This document shows, in pieces, positions 8,172 to 16,804 of a DNA stretch of 64,000 nt. Position numbers and translations under genes: made by a program. The stretch is from Tepidibacter formicigenes DSM 15518. Its GTDB lineage: Bacteria; Bacillota; Clostridia; Peptostreptococcales; Peptostreptococcaceae. How positions within the stretch are numbered: position 1 is the first letter of the stretch; every line of letters begins with the position of its first letter. The notes beneath the pieces are model-generated. The model searched no databases. It had not been told where the DNA came from and was given only the letters and a program-made list of their open reading frames with translations. The stretch is taken from positions 1 through 64,000 of the forward strand of contig NZ_FRAE01000007.1 of NCBI RefSeq assembly GCF_900142235.1, in the 5' to 3' direction.

Positions 8172-10343
8172 TTGTCTAAGTTTAATATTAAGAGTAAAAC
8201 AAGACTAGTTGTTCTTCTATTCTTCGTATGTTTCTTATTCTTAGGATTAATAATAAGAGTAGGATATTTACAAATAGTAAAAGGAGATTGGTTGAATGAA
8301 AAAGCATTATCGCAACAAACAAGAGATATATCAGTTGAACCTAAAAGAGGTACTATTTATGATAGAAAAGGAAAGGAACTTGCAGTAAGTGTTATAAAAC
8401 ACACAGTTTGGGCAAAACCTTCTGAAATAAAAGATAAAAGAGAAACTTCTAAGGTACTTGCACAAATATTAGATGAGGATGAAAATGAAATATATAAAAT
8501 AATAAATGAAAATAAGCGTTTAGTTAAAATTAAAAGATGGATAGATGATGATAAAGTAGATAAAATAAAAAAATCTAAAGTTAAAGGAATTTGGGTTTCA
8601 AAAGACAATAAAAGGTATTATCCATATGGAAATTTTGCAGCACATATATTAGGGTATGTTTCAGCTGATAACTCAGGTGGTTCAGGAATTGAGCTTGAAT
8701 ATGACAAGGATTTAAGGGGGCTTCCAGGAAGAAATATAATAAGTACAGATGCTTCAGGTAGAAAAATTCCATACGGAGATGAAAAATATAATGAACCAAA
8801 AGATGGATTGGGAGTTGTACTTACTATAGATGAGGTTATTCAGCACTATGCTGAAAAAGCAGTGGATGAAGCCTTACAAATAAACAAGGCAAAAAAAGTA
8901 CATGCAATAGTAATGGATCCAAAGACAGGAGATATTTTGGCAATGGTATCAAAACCAGATTATAATCCTAATGACCCTAGAACTCCAATATATCATATTT
9001 TTGAAGAAGAACTTTCAAAATATGAGGAAAAAGAAAAAATAAAAGGCTGGTTTAAAATGTGGAGAAATCCCATAGTAAATGATGTGTATGAACCAGGTTC
9101 TACTTTTAAATTAATTGTTGCTTCAGCAGGACTTGAAGAAGGGGTTGTAACACCAGAAGAAGAGTTTTATGATAAAGGATATATTGATGTTGCAGGTAGA
9201 AGAATAAAAGATGCTATTTATCCAAGAAGCCATGGAAAGGAAACTTTTGCTCAGGCTATTCAAAATTCATGCAACCCTGTGTTTGTTGAAGTGGGACAAA
9301 GATTAGGAGTAGATAAACTTTATGATTATATAAATGCTTTTGGATTTACACAAACTACAGGAATAGATTTACCAGGAGAAGGACAATCTATTGTTTATAA
9401 TAAAAAAAATGTAGGACCAGTTGAGCTTGCAACAATATCTTTTGGACAAGGGATTTCTGTTACACCTATTCAGTTAATTACTGCTATAAGTGCTATAGCA
9501 AATGATGGAGAGCTTATGAAGCCAAGAGTTGTAAAAGAGCTTGTAGACTCTAAAGGCAATGTAGTAAAGAAATTTGAGCCAGAAGGTATAAGGCGAGTTA
9601 TATCTGAAGAAACATCTAAAACATTAAGAAAAATAATGGAAGCTGAAGTTGTAGATGGAGGGGGAAATAAAGCATATATACCAGGTTATCATGTTGGAGG
9701 TAAAACTGGAACTGCGCAAAAGGTTATAAATGGGAGATATGCAAAGGGTCGTTATATATCATCTTTTGTTGGAATAGCACCCGCAGATAATCCTAAGGTT
9801 GTTGTTTTAGCAGTAGTAGACGAACCTAATGTAGAAAGCTATTATGGTGGTATCACAGCAGCGCCTATAGTAAAAGAAATTATATATAATACTTTAAGAT
9901 ATTTAGATGTAAAACCTACATATACAGAAGAAGAAAAAAAAGGTCTTGTGAAAGAAGAAACTATAGTACCAGAAGTTAGAAATTTAAAGATTCAAGAAGG
10001 AGGAAAAGTACTATTAGAAAATAAACTTAATTACATGGTTGAACCTAATGTTCATATAAGTGGAAATGAACGTATCATAGACATGTTTCCAAAACCCGGA
10101 GTTAAAGTTCCGATAGAATCTAATATAACACTTTATATTGAAACTTCTAAAGGTGAGAATAATGAAATGTCAAAAGTTAGTATTCCTGACTTTAGTGGTA
10201 AAACTATAAAAGAAGTTGCAAATATAATTCAAGGATTAGGACTCAAATTAAAACCTATAGGAAATGGAAAAGCAGTAAATCAAAATCCACTACCAAATTC
10301 TCAGGTGGATATAAACTCTATAGTTACTGTTGAATTTAAATAA
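8172..10343 (+). CDS. spoVD: SpoVD/FtsI-type class B penicillin-binding protein, copy 1
   Basis: 723 aa. A short cytoplasmic tail and a single membrane anchor (about residues 14-35) precede a PBP dimerisation domain (RGTIYDRKGKELA), a transpeptidase domain with the full active site (S310 in STFK, S366 in SCN, K511 in KTGT) and two C-terminal PASTA domains. The protein cross-links septal or spore-cortex peptidoglycan with a SEDS partner (the ftsW/spoVE gene downstream). TTG 8172 is preferred to the in-frame TTG 8148 because AAGGGGGG lies 8 bases upstream and the tandem copy starts identically. A terminator follows. Whether this copy serves vegetative division or sporulation cannot be told from sequence. 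Confidence 0.92.
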   Translation: MSKFNIKSKTRLVVLLFFVCFLFLGLIIRVGYLQIVKGDWLNEKALSQQTRDISVEPKRGTIYDRKGKELAVSVIKHTVWAKPSEIKDKRETSKVLAQILDEDENEIYKIINENKRLVKIKRWIDDDKVDKIKKSKVKGIWVSKDNKRYYPYGNFAAHILGYVSADNSGGSGIELEYDKDLRGLPGRNIISTDASGRKIPYGDEKYNEPKDGLGVVLTIDEVIQHYAEKAVDEALQINKAKKVHAIVMDPKTGDILAMVSKPDYNPNDPRTPIYHIFEEELSKYEEKEKIKGWFKMWRNPIVNDVYEPGSTFKLIVASAGLEEGVVTPEEEFYDKGYIDVAGRRIKDAIYPRSHGKETFAQAIQNSCNPVFVEVGQRLGVDKLYDYINAFGFTQTTGIDLPGEGQSIVYNKKNVGPVELATISFGQGISVTPIQLITAISAIANDGELMKPRVVKELVDSKGNVVKKFEPEGIRRVISEETSKTLRKIMEAEVVDGGGNKAYIPGYHVGGKTGTAQKVINGRYAKGRYISSFVGIAPADNPKVVVLAVVDEPNVESYYGGITAAPIVKEIIYNTLRYLDVKPTYTEEEKKGLVKEETIVPEVRNLKIQEGGKVLLENKLNYMVEPNVHISGNERIIDMFPKPGVKVPIESNITLYIETSKGENNEMSKVSIPDFSGKTIKEVANIIQGLGLKLKPIGNGKAVNQNPLPNSQVDINSIVTVEFK

Positions 10344-10368
10344 ACAATTAAAAAATATAATATGAGTA

Positions 10369-10407
10369 AAAAGGCAATGTATAGTAATGTACATTGTCTT
10401 TTTTGAT
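10369..10407 (+). terminator. Terminator after SpoVD copy 1
   Basis: A 13-bp stem with one G-T pair (10369-10381 with 10390-10402) is followed by T-rich sequence. It is homologous to the terminator after copy 2. It may separate copy 2 from the upstream transcript. Confidence 0.82.
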
Positions 10408-10455
10408 TAAAAATATAGTAAACTAAGTAGTTAAAAGGAATATACATACAAAAAA

Positions 10456-10569
10456 ATGAATATTAATTATAATGACAAAGACAATTTTGTTAAAAAAATT
10501 AGTGAACTTATGAATAAAGTATATATATTAAAGTTGATTAATTGTAAGGGGGGCAAAATTTTTGTCTAA
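10456..10569 (+). pseudogene. Possible degenerate ftsL 3-prime remnant (37 codons)
   Basis: An open frame of 37 codons starts at ATG 10456 and runs into the start of SpoVD copy 2. Its last third aligns by eye with the 3-prime end of ftsL before copy 1: GTTTATAT-AAAAGTAGATTGATTG against GTATATATATTAAAGTTGATTAATTG. No proper Shine-Dalgarno is near the ATG. I read it as left-over ftsL sequence from the duplication, not as a working gene. The rest of the 10344-10561 gap holds the terminator and A/T-rich sequence. Confidence 0.35.
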
Positions 10570-12733
10570 ATTTAGTATTAAAACCAAAAAAAGATTGGTT
10601 TTTGTTTTGGTTTCTGTGTGTATTATATTTTTAGGACTAATAGTAAGAGTGGGGTATTTACAGTTGGTGAAAGGAGATTGGTTAAGAGAAAAAGCTTTAT
10701 CTCAACAAACAAGAGATATACCTGTTGAAGCTAAAAGAGGTACTATTTATGATAGAAAAGGAAAGGAACTTGCAGTTAGTATTACTAAAAATACAGTTTG
10801 GGCAAAACCTTCTGAAATAAAGGATAAAAGAGAGACTGCTAAAGTACTTGCAAAAATACTAGATGAAGATGAAAGTGAAACTTATAAAAAGCTAAGTAAA
10901 AATATGGCATTAGTTAGAATTAAAAGGTGGGTAGACGATGATAAAGCAGTACAAATAAGGAAATTTAAGATTAAAGGGATATGGATTGCTGAGGACAATA
11001 AAAGGTATTATCCATATGGAAATTTTGCTGCTCATATATTAGGGCATGTCTCTGCTTATAATGAAGGGGTTTCGGGGTTGGAACTTAAATATGATAAATA
11101 TTTAAAAGGAATGCCGGGAAGGCTTGTAATAAGTACAGATGCTTCTGGTAGAGAGATTCCACATGGAGATGAAAAGTATCATGAACCAAAAGATGGTTTA
11201 GGCGTTGTACTTACTATAGATGAAGTTATTCAGCATTATGCTGAAAAAGCAGTAAGTAAAGCTTTAGAAATAAATAAAGCAAAAAGAGTACATGCAATAG
11301 TAATGGATCCAAAAACGGGAGATATATTAGCGATGGTATCAAAGCCAGATTATGATCCTAATAATCCAACAACCCCAATATATTCTAGTTTTGAAGAAGA
11401 ATTATCAAAGTATGATGAAAAGAATAAAATAAAAGGCTGGTTTAAAATGTGGAGAAATCCTATCGTAAATGATACATATGAGCCTGGTTCAACTTTTAAA
11501 CTAATTACTTCAGCGGCAGGACTTGAAGAAGGAGTTGTAACACCGGAAGAAGAATTTTATGATAAAGGATATATAATTGTTGCAGGTAGAAGAATAAAAT
11601 GTTGGAGGCATTATAGACCTCATGGGCAAGAAACATTTACTCAAGCTGTTCAAAATTCATGCAATCCTGTATTCGTTGAAGTTGGTCAAAGACTGGGTGT
11701 AGATAAGTTTTACGAATATATAAATGCTTTTGGTCTTACAAAGCGTACAGGAATAGATTTTCCAGGAGAGGAAAATGGTCTTATTTACAATAAAAAGCAT
11801 GTAGGACCAGTTGAACTTGCAACAATGTCTTTTGGGCAAAGTATTTCTGTTACACCTATTCAGTTAATTACTGCTATAAGTGCTATAGCTAATGATGGAA
11901 AGCTTATGAAGCCTAGATTAGTTAAGGAATTTATAGATAGTAAAGGTAATGTAGTAAAAAAATTTAATTCACAAATGGTAAGGAAGGTAATTTCCCAGGA
12001 AACATCTAAAACACTTAGAGAAATAATGGAATCTGTGGTTTCTCAAGGATCAGGTAAAAAAGCGTATATACCAGGTTATCATGTTGGAGGTAAAACTGGA
12101 ACAGCACAAAAAGTTATAGATGGAAGGTATGCTAAAGGTCGTTATATTACTTCCTTTGTAGGAATAGCTCCAGCAGATGATCCTAAGGTTATTGTTTTAG
12201 CAATAGTTGATGAGCCAAATGGAGAAAGTCAATTTGGTAGTACGACAGCAGGACCTATAGTAAAAGAAATTATATATGATACTTTAAAATACTTAGATAT
12301 AAAACCTAGTTATACAGAAGAAGAAAGAAAAAATCTTGTTAAAGAAGAGGTGGTGGTGCCAGAAGTTAGAAATTTAAAACTTGAAGAAGCTGGAAAAATA
12401 TTGTTAGAAAATAAGTTTAATTTTACAGTTGAACCTAATATATATGCTAGTGGAGAAGAGCGTGTTATAAGTATGTTTCCAAATCCTGGGGCTAAAGTGC
12501 CGATAGAGTCTAATATAATACTTTATGTTGAAAATTCTAAAGATGAGAATAGTAAAATACCAAAAGTTGTTCTTCCTGACTTAACTGATAAAACTGTAAA
12601 AGAAGTGGCAAATATACTAAAGGAGTTAGGATTAAAATTAAAGCCTATAGGAAATGGAAAAGCAGTAAATCAAAATCCACTACCAAATTCAGAAGTGAAT
12701 ATAAATTCTGTAATTACTGTTGAATTCAAATAA
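10562..12733 (+). CDS. spoVD: SpoVD/FtsI-type class B penicillin-binding protein, copy 2
   Basis: 723 aa, same architecture as copy 1: membrane anchor (about 14-35), dimerisation domain, transpeptidase domain with S310 (STFK), S366 (SCN) and K511 (KTGT), then two PASTA domains. All catalytic residues are kept, so both copies should be active. Differences cluster in the N-terminal region around residues 105-135 and near residues 340-355 (IKCWRHYRPHG here, IKDAIYPRSHG in copy 1). TTG start with AAGGGGGGC upstream. In B. subtilis this position is spoVD behind pbpB, but there SpoVD has one PASTA domain and PbpB two. Here both have two, so this is a lineage-specific duplicate. Confidence 0.92.
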   Translation: MSKFSIKTKKRLVFVLVSVCIIFLGLIVRVGYLQLVKGDWLREKALSQQTRDIPVEAKRGTIYDRKGKELAVSITKNTVWAKPSEIKDKRETAKVLAKILDEDESETYKKLSKNMALVRIKRWVDDDKAVQIRKFKIKGIWIAEDNKRYYPYGNFAAHILGHVSAYNEGVSGLELKYDKYLKGMPGRLVISTDASGREIPHGDEKYHEPKDGLGVVLTIDEVIQHYAEKAVSKALEINKAKRVHAIVMDPKTGDILAMVSKPDYDPNNPTTPIYSSFEEELSKYDEKNKIKGWFKMWRNPIVNDTYEPGSTFKLITSAAGLEEGVVTPEEEFYDKGYIIVAGRRIKCWRHYRPHGQETFTQAVQNSCNPVFVEVGQRLGVDKFYEYINAFGLTKRTGIDFPGEENGLIYNKKHVGPVELATMSFGQSISVTPIQLITAISAIANDGKLMKPRLVKEFIDSKGNVVKKFNSQMVRKVISQETSKTLREIMESVVSQGSGKKAYIPGYHVGGKTGTAQKVIDGRYAKGRYITSFVGIAPADDPKVIVLAIVDEPNGESQFGSTTAGPIVKEIIYDTLKYLDIKPSYTEEERKNLVKEEVVVPEVRNLKLEEAGKILLENKFNFTVEPNIYASGEERVISMFPNPGAKVPIESNIILYVENSKDENSKIPKVVLPDLTDKTVKEVANILKELGLKLKPIGNGKAVNQNPLPNSEVNINSVITVEFK

Positions 12734-12766
12734 ACTATCAAAAAAAGATAAATTATTATATAATTA

Positions 12767-12802
12767 AAAAGGCAATGTATATAAAAATGCATTGCCTTTT
12801 AT
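12767..12802 (+). terminator. Terminator after SpoVD copy 2
   Basis: An 11-bp stem (12767-12777 with 12790-12800) with a 12-nt loop ends in TTTT. The arms share GGCAATG with the terminator after copy 1. The T run is short, so read-through into murE is possible. Confidence 0.75.
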
Positions 12803-12863
12803 AACGACCCAGTTGAAAGAATGATGAATTTATTTGTTGAGTTTGTTATGGAGGGATAAAAAT

Positions 12864-14318
12864 ATGAATTTAAAAGATATAATAAAAGGTTTAGACATAG
12901 TAAATAGTAAAGGAAATATTGAAGTGAACATAGAAGATATACATTATGATTCTAGAAAAGTAAATAAAAATAGTTTGTTTATATGTATAAAAGGATTTAG
13001 TGTAGATGGTCATAAATTTATACAAGATGCTATAAGCAAAGGTAGTATAGCTTTCATTGTAGAAGATGACGTTTATATAGATGGATATACTTTTATAAAA
13101 GTTAAAGATACTAGAAAAGCCATGGCAAAAATATCTTCAAATTTCTTTAATGAGCCAACGAAGGATTTAAATTTAATAGGAGTTACAGGCACTAATGGAA
13201 AGACTACCATAACTCATTTACTAAAAGATGTGCTTGAACATAATAATGAAAATGTAGGATTGATTGGGACTATAAAAAATATAATAGGTGATAGAGAAAT
13301 AATATCATCTAGAACTACTCCTGAGAGTATAGAGCTTCAAAACTATTTTAGAGAAATGATAAATAATAATAATAAATATTGTGTAATGGAGGTATCTTCT
13401 CATTCTCTTGAACTAAGTAGAGTAGATAATTGTGAGTTTAAAATAGGAATATTTACCAATTTAACTGAAGATCATCTAGATTTTCATAAAGATTTAAATG
13501 ATTATAGAATAGCAAAAGAAAAGTTATTTTATAAAACTACTATAGGTAATGTGATAAATATAGATGATGAAGGTGGTAAAAAAATATATAAGTCTATTAA
13601 AAATTTAGAAGTTCCAGTTTTAACTTATGGTATAGAAGAAGATGCCAATATTAAAGCAAAAGACATAAAAATATATCCTAATGGTGTTGAATACAAACTA
13701 ATAACTCCAGAATACAAAGCCGATATATATGTACCTATTTCAGGAAGATTTACTGTTTATAATTCATTAGCAGTAATAGGTGCATGCTATTTAATGAATA
13801 TTTCTAAAGAAATAATTATAGAGGGACTTAAAAATACAAAAGGAGTTCCTGGAAGGTTTGAAAATATAAATAGCAGTAAAGGATTTAATGTAATTGTTGA
13901 TTACGCACATACACCAGATGCTCTTGAAAATATTTTAAAGACAGCTAAAGAGTTTGTAAATGGGAAAATAATAACTGTATTTGGATGTGGAGGAGATAGA
14001 GATAAAACTAAAAGACCTTTAATGGGACGAATTAGTCAAAAATACTCTGATTTTACTATAGTAACATCAGATAATCCTAGAACTGAAACTCCTATTAATA
14101 TAATAAAAGATATTTTAAAAGGAATGGATGATAATAAACAAAACTATGAAATTGTTGTAGACAGAAAAGCAGCTATAAATAAGGCTATAAATATAGCAAG
14201 GAGTGGAGATATTGTTATTATAGCAGGAAAAGGACATGAAGATTATCAGGTTATAGGAAAAGAAAAAATACATTTCGATGACAAAGAAGTAGTAAAAGAA
14301 ATTTTAGGGGAGGAATAA
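12864..14318 (+). CDS. murE: UDP-MurNAc-tripeptide synthetase MurE (meso-diaminopimelate type)
   Basis: 484 aa, cytoplasmic Mur ligase that adds the third residue of the stem peptide to UDP-MurNAc-L-Ala-D-Glu at the cost of ATP. The N-terminal UDP-binding domain has the SRKV motif near residue 30. The ATP loop GTNGKTT is at 109-115, and GCGGDRDKTKRP starts the C-terminal domain. The specificity motif DNPR at 403-406 marks meso-diaminopimelate as substrate, agreeing with dapF later in the window. ATG 12864 is chosen because GGAGGG lies 8 bases upstream. The longer in-frame TTG at 12834 has none. Confidence 0.96.
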   Translation: MNLKDIIKGLDIVNSKGNIEVNIEDIHYDSRKVNKNSLFICIKGFSVDGHKFIQDAISKGSIAFIVEDDVYIDGYTFIKVKDTRKAMAKISSNFFNEPTKDLNLIGVTGTNGKTTITHLLKDVLEHNNENVGLIGTIKNIIGDREIISSRTTPESIELQNYFREMINNNNKYCVMEVSSHSLELSRVDNCEFKIGIFTNLTEDHLDFHKDLNDYRIAKEKLFYKTTIGNVINIDDEGGKKIYKSIKNLEVPVLTYGIEEDANIKAKDIKIYPNGVEYKLITPEYKADIYVPISGRFTVYNSLAVIGACYLMNISKEIIIEGLKNTKGVPGRFENINSSKGFNVIVDYAHTPDALENILKTAKEFVNGKIITVFGCGGDRDKTKRPLMGRISQKYSDFTIVTSDNPRTETPINIIKDILKGMDDNKQNYEIVVDRKAAINKAINIARSGDIVIIAGKGHEDYQVIGKEKIHFDDKEVVKEILGEE

Positions 14319-14320
14319 AA

Positions 14321-15706
14321 ATGAATCCTATTAAAATAAGAGAAATATTAAATTGTACAAATGGAAAATTAATTAAGGGAAATAGTGAAGATTTAATTCT
14401 AAATATATGCACTGACAGTAGAAAAGCAAATGATGGAGATTTATTTATACCCTTAATTGGAGAAAATTTTGATGGACATAATTTTATATTAAGTGCTTAT
14501 GAAAAAGGAACTAAAAGCTTCTTAAAAAATGAAGATCAAGATATAAATTTAAACTTTAACAATATAAATATAATAGAAGTTAAAGATACAATAAAAGCAT
14601 TAGGAGATATAGCAAAATATTATAAAAGTAAATTTCCTATAAATTATGTAGGAGTTACAGGAAGTACAGGAAAAACTACAACAAAAGATATAATACATAG
14701 TGTTTTATCTAGTAAATATAATACTTTAAAAAATGAAGGGAATTTTAATAATCACATAGGATTGCCTTTTACAATATTTAATTTAAATAATAAATATGAA
14801 TGTGCAGTACTTGAAATGGGAATGTCTTCTTTTGGAGAAATAGAGTACTTAACAAATATTGTAGAGCCTAAAATTGGTGTTATTTCAAATGTTGGGCTTT
14901 CTCATATAGAAAATTTAGGATCACAAGAAGGAATTTTAAAAGCAAAACTTGAAATAACTGCTAATTTCAAAGGAAATAATGTGTTAATTATAAATGGAGA
15001 TGACGAATACTTAAAAAGAATAAAAAATAAAAATCTAAACTATAAATTAAAATCTTTTGGATTTGAAAAAAATAATGATTTATACTGTATAGGATATAAA
15101 ATGGATAAAAAAGGGATATATTTTAACTGTATAGTATATGGTAAGAAAGAAGAATTTTTTATTCCAGCAAGAGGAAAGCACAATATATATAATGCCATGG
15201 CAGCAATTTTAGTAGGTATTGAGCTAGATTTAAATATGGATGAAATAAAAAATGGACTTTTAAGCTTTAAACCTAGTAAAATGAGGTTAGATATATTAAA
15301 AAATGAATCATTAACTATAATAAATGATGCGTACAATGCAAGTCCAGACTCTATGAAAGCAGCTCTTGAGATACTAGGAGAATATAAAGACAATAGAAAA
15401 ATAGCAATACTTGGAGATATGCTGGAAATGGGAGATTATGCTGAATCTGGGCATCGAATTGTTGGAAAGTTAGCGAAGGATAAGAGTAATATTATTATAA
15501 CTGTAGGAAAAAATTCACAGTATATAGGTACTCAGGCTTTATATGAAGGATTTAATAAAGAAAATGTAATTCATTTTAGGAGTAACCTAGAAGTTATGGA
15601 TTATCTAAAGAAAATGTTAAAACAAAATGATGTTATATTAGTAAAGGGATCTAGAGGAATGAAAATGGAGGAAATAGTTAAATTTTTAAATGACTATACT
15701 ATCTAG
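14321..15706 (+). CDS. murF: UDP-MurNAc-pentapeptide synthetase MurF
   Basis: 461 aa Mur ligase that adds D-Ala-D-Ala to the UDP-MurNAc tripeptide. The N-terminal domain carries TDSRKANDGDLFIPL. The ATP loop GSTGKTT is at 114-120. Later blocks are EMGMSSFGEI, NDAYNASPDSMKAAL and the C-terminal LGDMLEMGD. It starts 2 bp after murE stops, with its Shine-Dalgarno inside the murE end, so translation is probably coupled. B. subtilis keeps murF elsewhere with ddl. Placement between murE and mraY is the common arrangement in other bacteria. Confidence 0.96.
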   Translation: MNPIKIREILNCTNGKLIKGNSEDLILNICTDSRKANDGDLFIPLIGENFDGHNFILSAYEKGTKSFLKNEDQDINLNFNNINIIEVKDTIKALGDIAKYYKSKFPINYVGVTGSTGKTTTKDIIHSVLSSKYNTLKNEGNFNNHIGLPFTIFNLNNKYECAVLEMGMSSFGEIEYLTNIVEPKIGVISNVGLSHIENLGSQEGILKAKLEITANFKGNNVLIINGDDEYLKRIKNKNLNYKLKSFGFEKNNDLYCIGYKMDKKGIYFNCIVYGKKEEFFIPARGKHNIYNAMAAILVGIELDLNMDEIKNGLLSFKPSKMRLDILKNESLTIINDAYNASPDSMKAALEILGEYKDNRKIAILGDMLEMGDYAESGHRIVGKLAKDKSNIIITVGKNSQYIGTQALYEGFNKENVIHFRSNLEVMDYLKKMLKQNDVILVKGSRGMKMEEIVKFLNDYTI

Positions 15707-15720
15707 CATATACGGATAAA

Positions 15721-15748
15721 ACCAAAAGCTTTATAATAAGCTTTTGGT
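15721..15748 (+). other. Intercistronic hairpin before mraY without T run
   Basis: An 11-bp perfect stem (15721-15731 with 15738-15748, loop TATAAT) ends four bases before the mraY Shine-Dalgarno. There is no U-tract, so it is not a normal terminator. It may protect or process the mRNA, or modulate mraY translation. Confidence 0.6.
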
Positions 15749-15769
15749 ATGAGAGAGGAGATTGGTAAA

Positions 15770-16732
15770 ATGAATGATTTAAAAGAAATAGTATTTACAA
15801 TAATAATTTCTTTTGTAATAACACTAATACTAGGACCTATATTTATACCTATGCTTAAAAGGTTAAAGTTTGGGCAGACAGTTAGAGATGAAGGACCTAA
15901 AACTCATTTGTCTAAAAATGGAACACCTACTATGGGTGGAATTATAATGATGATTGCAATACTTATTACCTGCCTTACAACAACTAGATTAAATAAGGAT
16001 ATGATATTTGCATTAGTTGCTATATTTGGATTTGGCCTTATAGGATTTATAGATGATTATATAAAAGTAGTATTAAAAAGATCATTAGGGCTTAGAGCTT
16101 ATCAAAAAATAGTAGGGCAGTTAATAATTGCTACTGTTTTAGCTATTTATCAATCTAAAACATCAATACTTGGAACGCAGGTTATAGTTCCTTTTTTAAA
16201 AACTAACATAGACTTAGGAATATTTTACATACCATTTATTATATTTGTTACAATAGCCACAGTTAATAGCGTTAATTTAACTGATGGACTTGATGGATTA
16301 GCATCTGGGGTTACACTTATAGTAGCTTCGTTTTTTGCAATGATTGCAAGTCACTTGGGAAATACTAGCATATATATAGTTTCTGCAGCTTTAGTTGGAG
16401 CTTGCCTTGGATTTTTAAAATTTAATGCTCATCCAGCTCAAGTTTTTATGGGGGATACAGGTTCTATGGCATTAGGAGGAGCTGTTGCTGCTGCTGCTAT
16501 ACTTATGAATTTATCTTTGATAATTCCAATTGTTGGAGGGATATATTTTGCAGAATCTTTATCTGTAATTATACAAGTTACATCATTTAAGCTTACAGGA
16601 AAAAGAGTTTTTAAAATGAGTCCTCTCCATCATCATTTTGAACTTGAAGGATGGCATGAGACTAAGGTAGTAACAGTATTTTGGATAACAAGTGTAATTT
16701 TAAGTGTAATAGGTTTCTTAGCATTATTATAA
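15770..16732 (+). CDS. mraY: Phospho-MurNAc-pentapeptide transferase MraY
   Basis: 320 aa polytopic membrane enzyme, about ten helices. It transfers phospho-MurNAc-pentapeptide from UDP to undecaprenyl phosphate, giving lipid I. Family motifs include DEGPKTHLSKNGTPTMGG, the aspartate pair in FIDDYIKV, NLTDGLDGLASG, FMGDTGSMALGG and PLHHHFELEGWHE. ATG 15770 is preferred over ATG 15749 because GAGAGGAG is placed about 10 bases upstream and 320 aa is the family length. The longer start would lie inside the preceding hairpin. Confidence 0.97.
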   Translation: MNDLKEIVFTIIISFVITLILGPIFIPMLKRLKFGQTVRDEGPKTHLSKNGTPTMGGIIMMIAILITCLTTTRLNKDMIFALVAIFGFGLIGFIDDYIKVVLKRSLGLRAYQKIVGQLIIATVLAIYQSKTSILGTQVIVPFLKTNIDLGIFYIPFIIFVTIATVNSVNLTDGLDGLASGVTLIVASFFAMIASHLGNTSIYIVSAALVGACLGFLKFNAHPAQVFMGDTGSMALGGAVAAAAILMNLSLIIPIVGGIYFAESLSVIIQVTSFKLTGKRVFKMSPLHHHFELEGWHETKVVTVFWITSVILSVIGFLALL

Positions 16733-16804
16733 AAAATTCGCTTCATACTAACATTTATAATATCCTATAGAGTAAAAAGAGTACATAATAAGGGGGAGTT
16801 GAAT

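Larger units (their letters stand above)
8115..12800 (+). repeat. Tandem duplication containing the two SpoVD genes
   Basis: Two units of about 2.3 kb (about 8115-10403 and 10510-12800) are collinear. Each has an AATTGTAAGGGGGGC-like leader, a TTG-started 723-codon gene with no net length change, and a terminator built on GGCAATGTA. Encoded proteins are about three-quarters identical by eye. Similarity reaches upstream into the end of ftsL and downstream through the terminator, which marks an in-place gene duplication. Confidence 0.85.

Noticed and set aside
8172-12733. The two transpeptidases as orthologues of B. subtilis pbpB and spoVD
   Set aside because: Both have two PASTA domains, equal length, identical motif positions and shared flanking DNA, so duplication explains them better.
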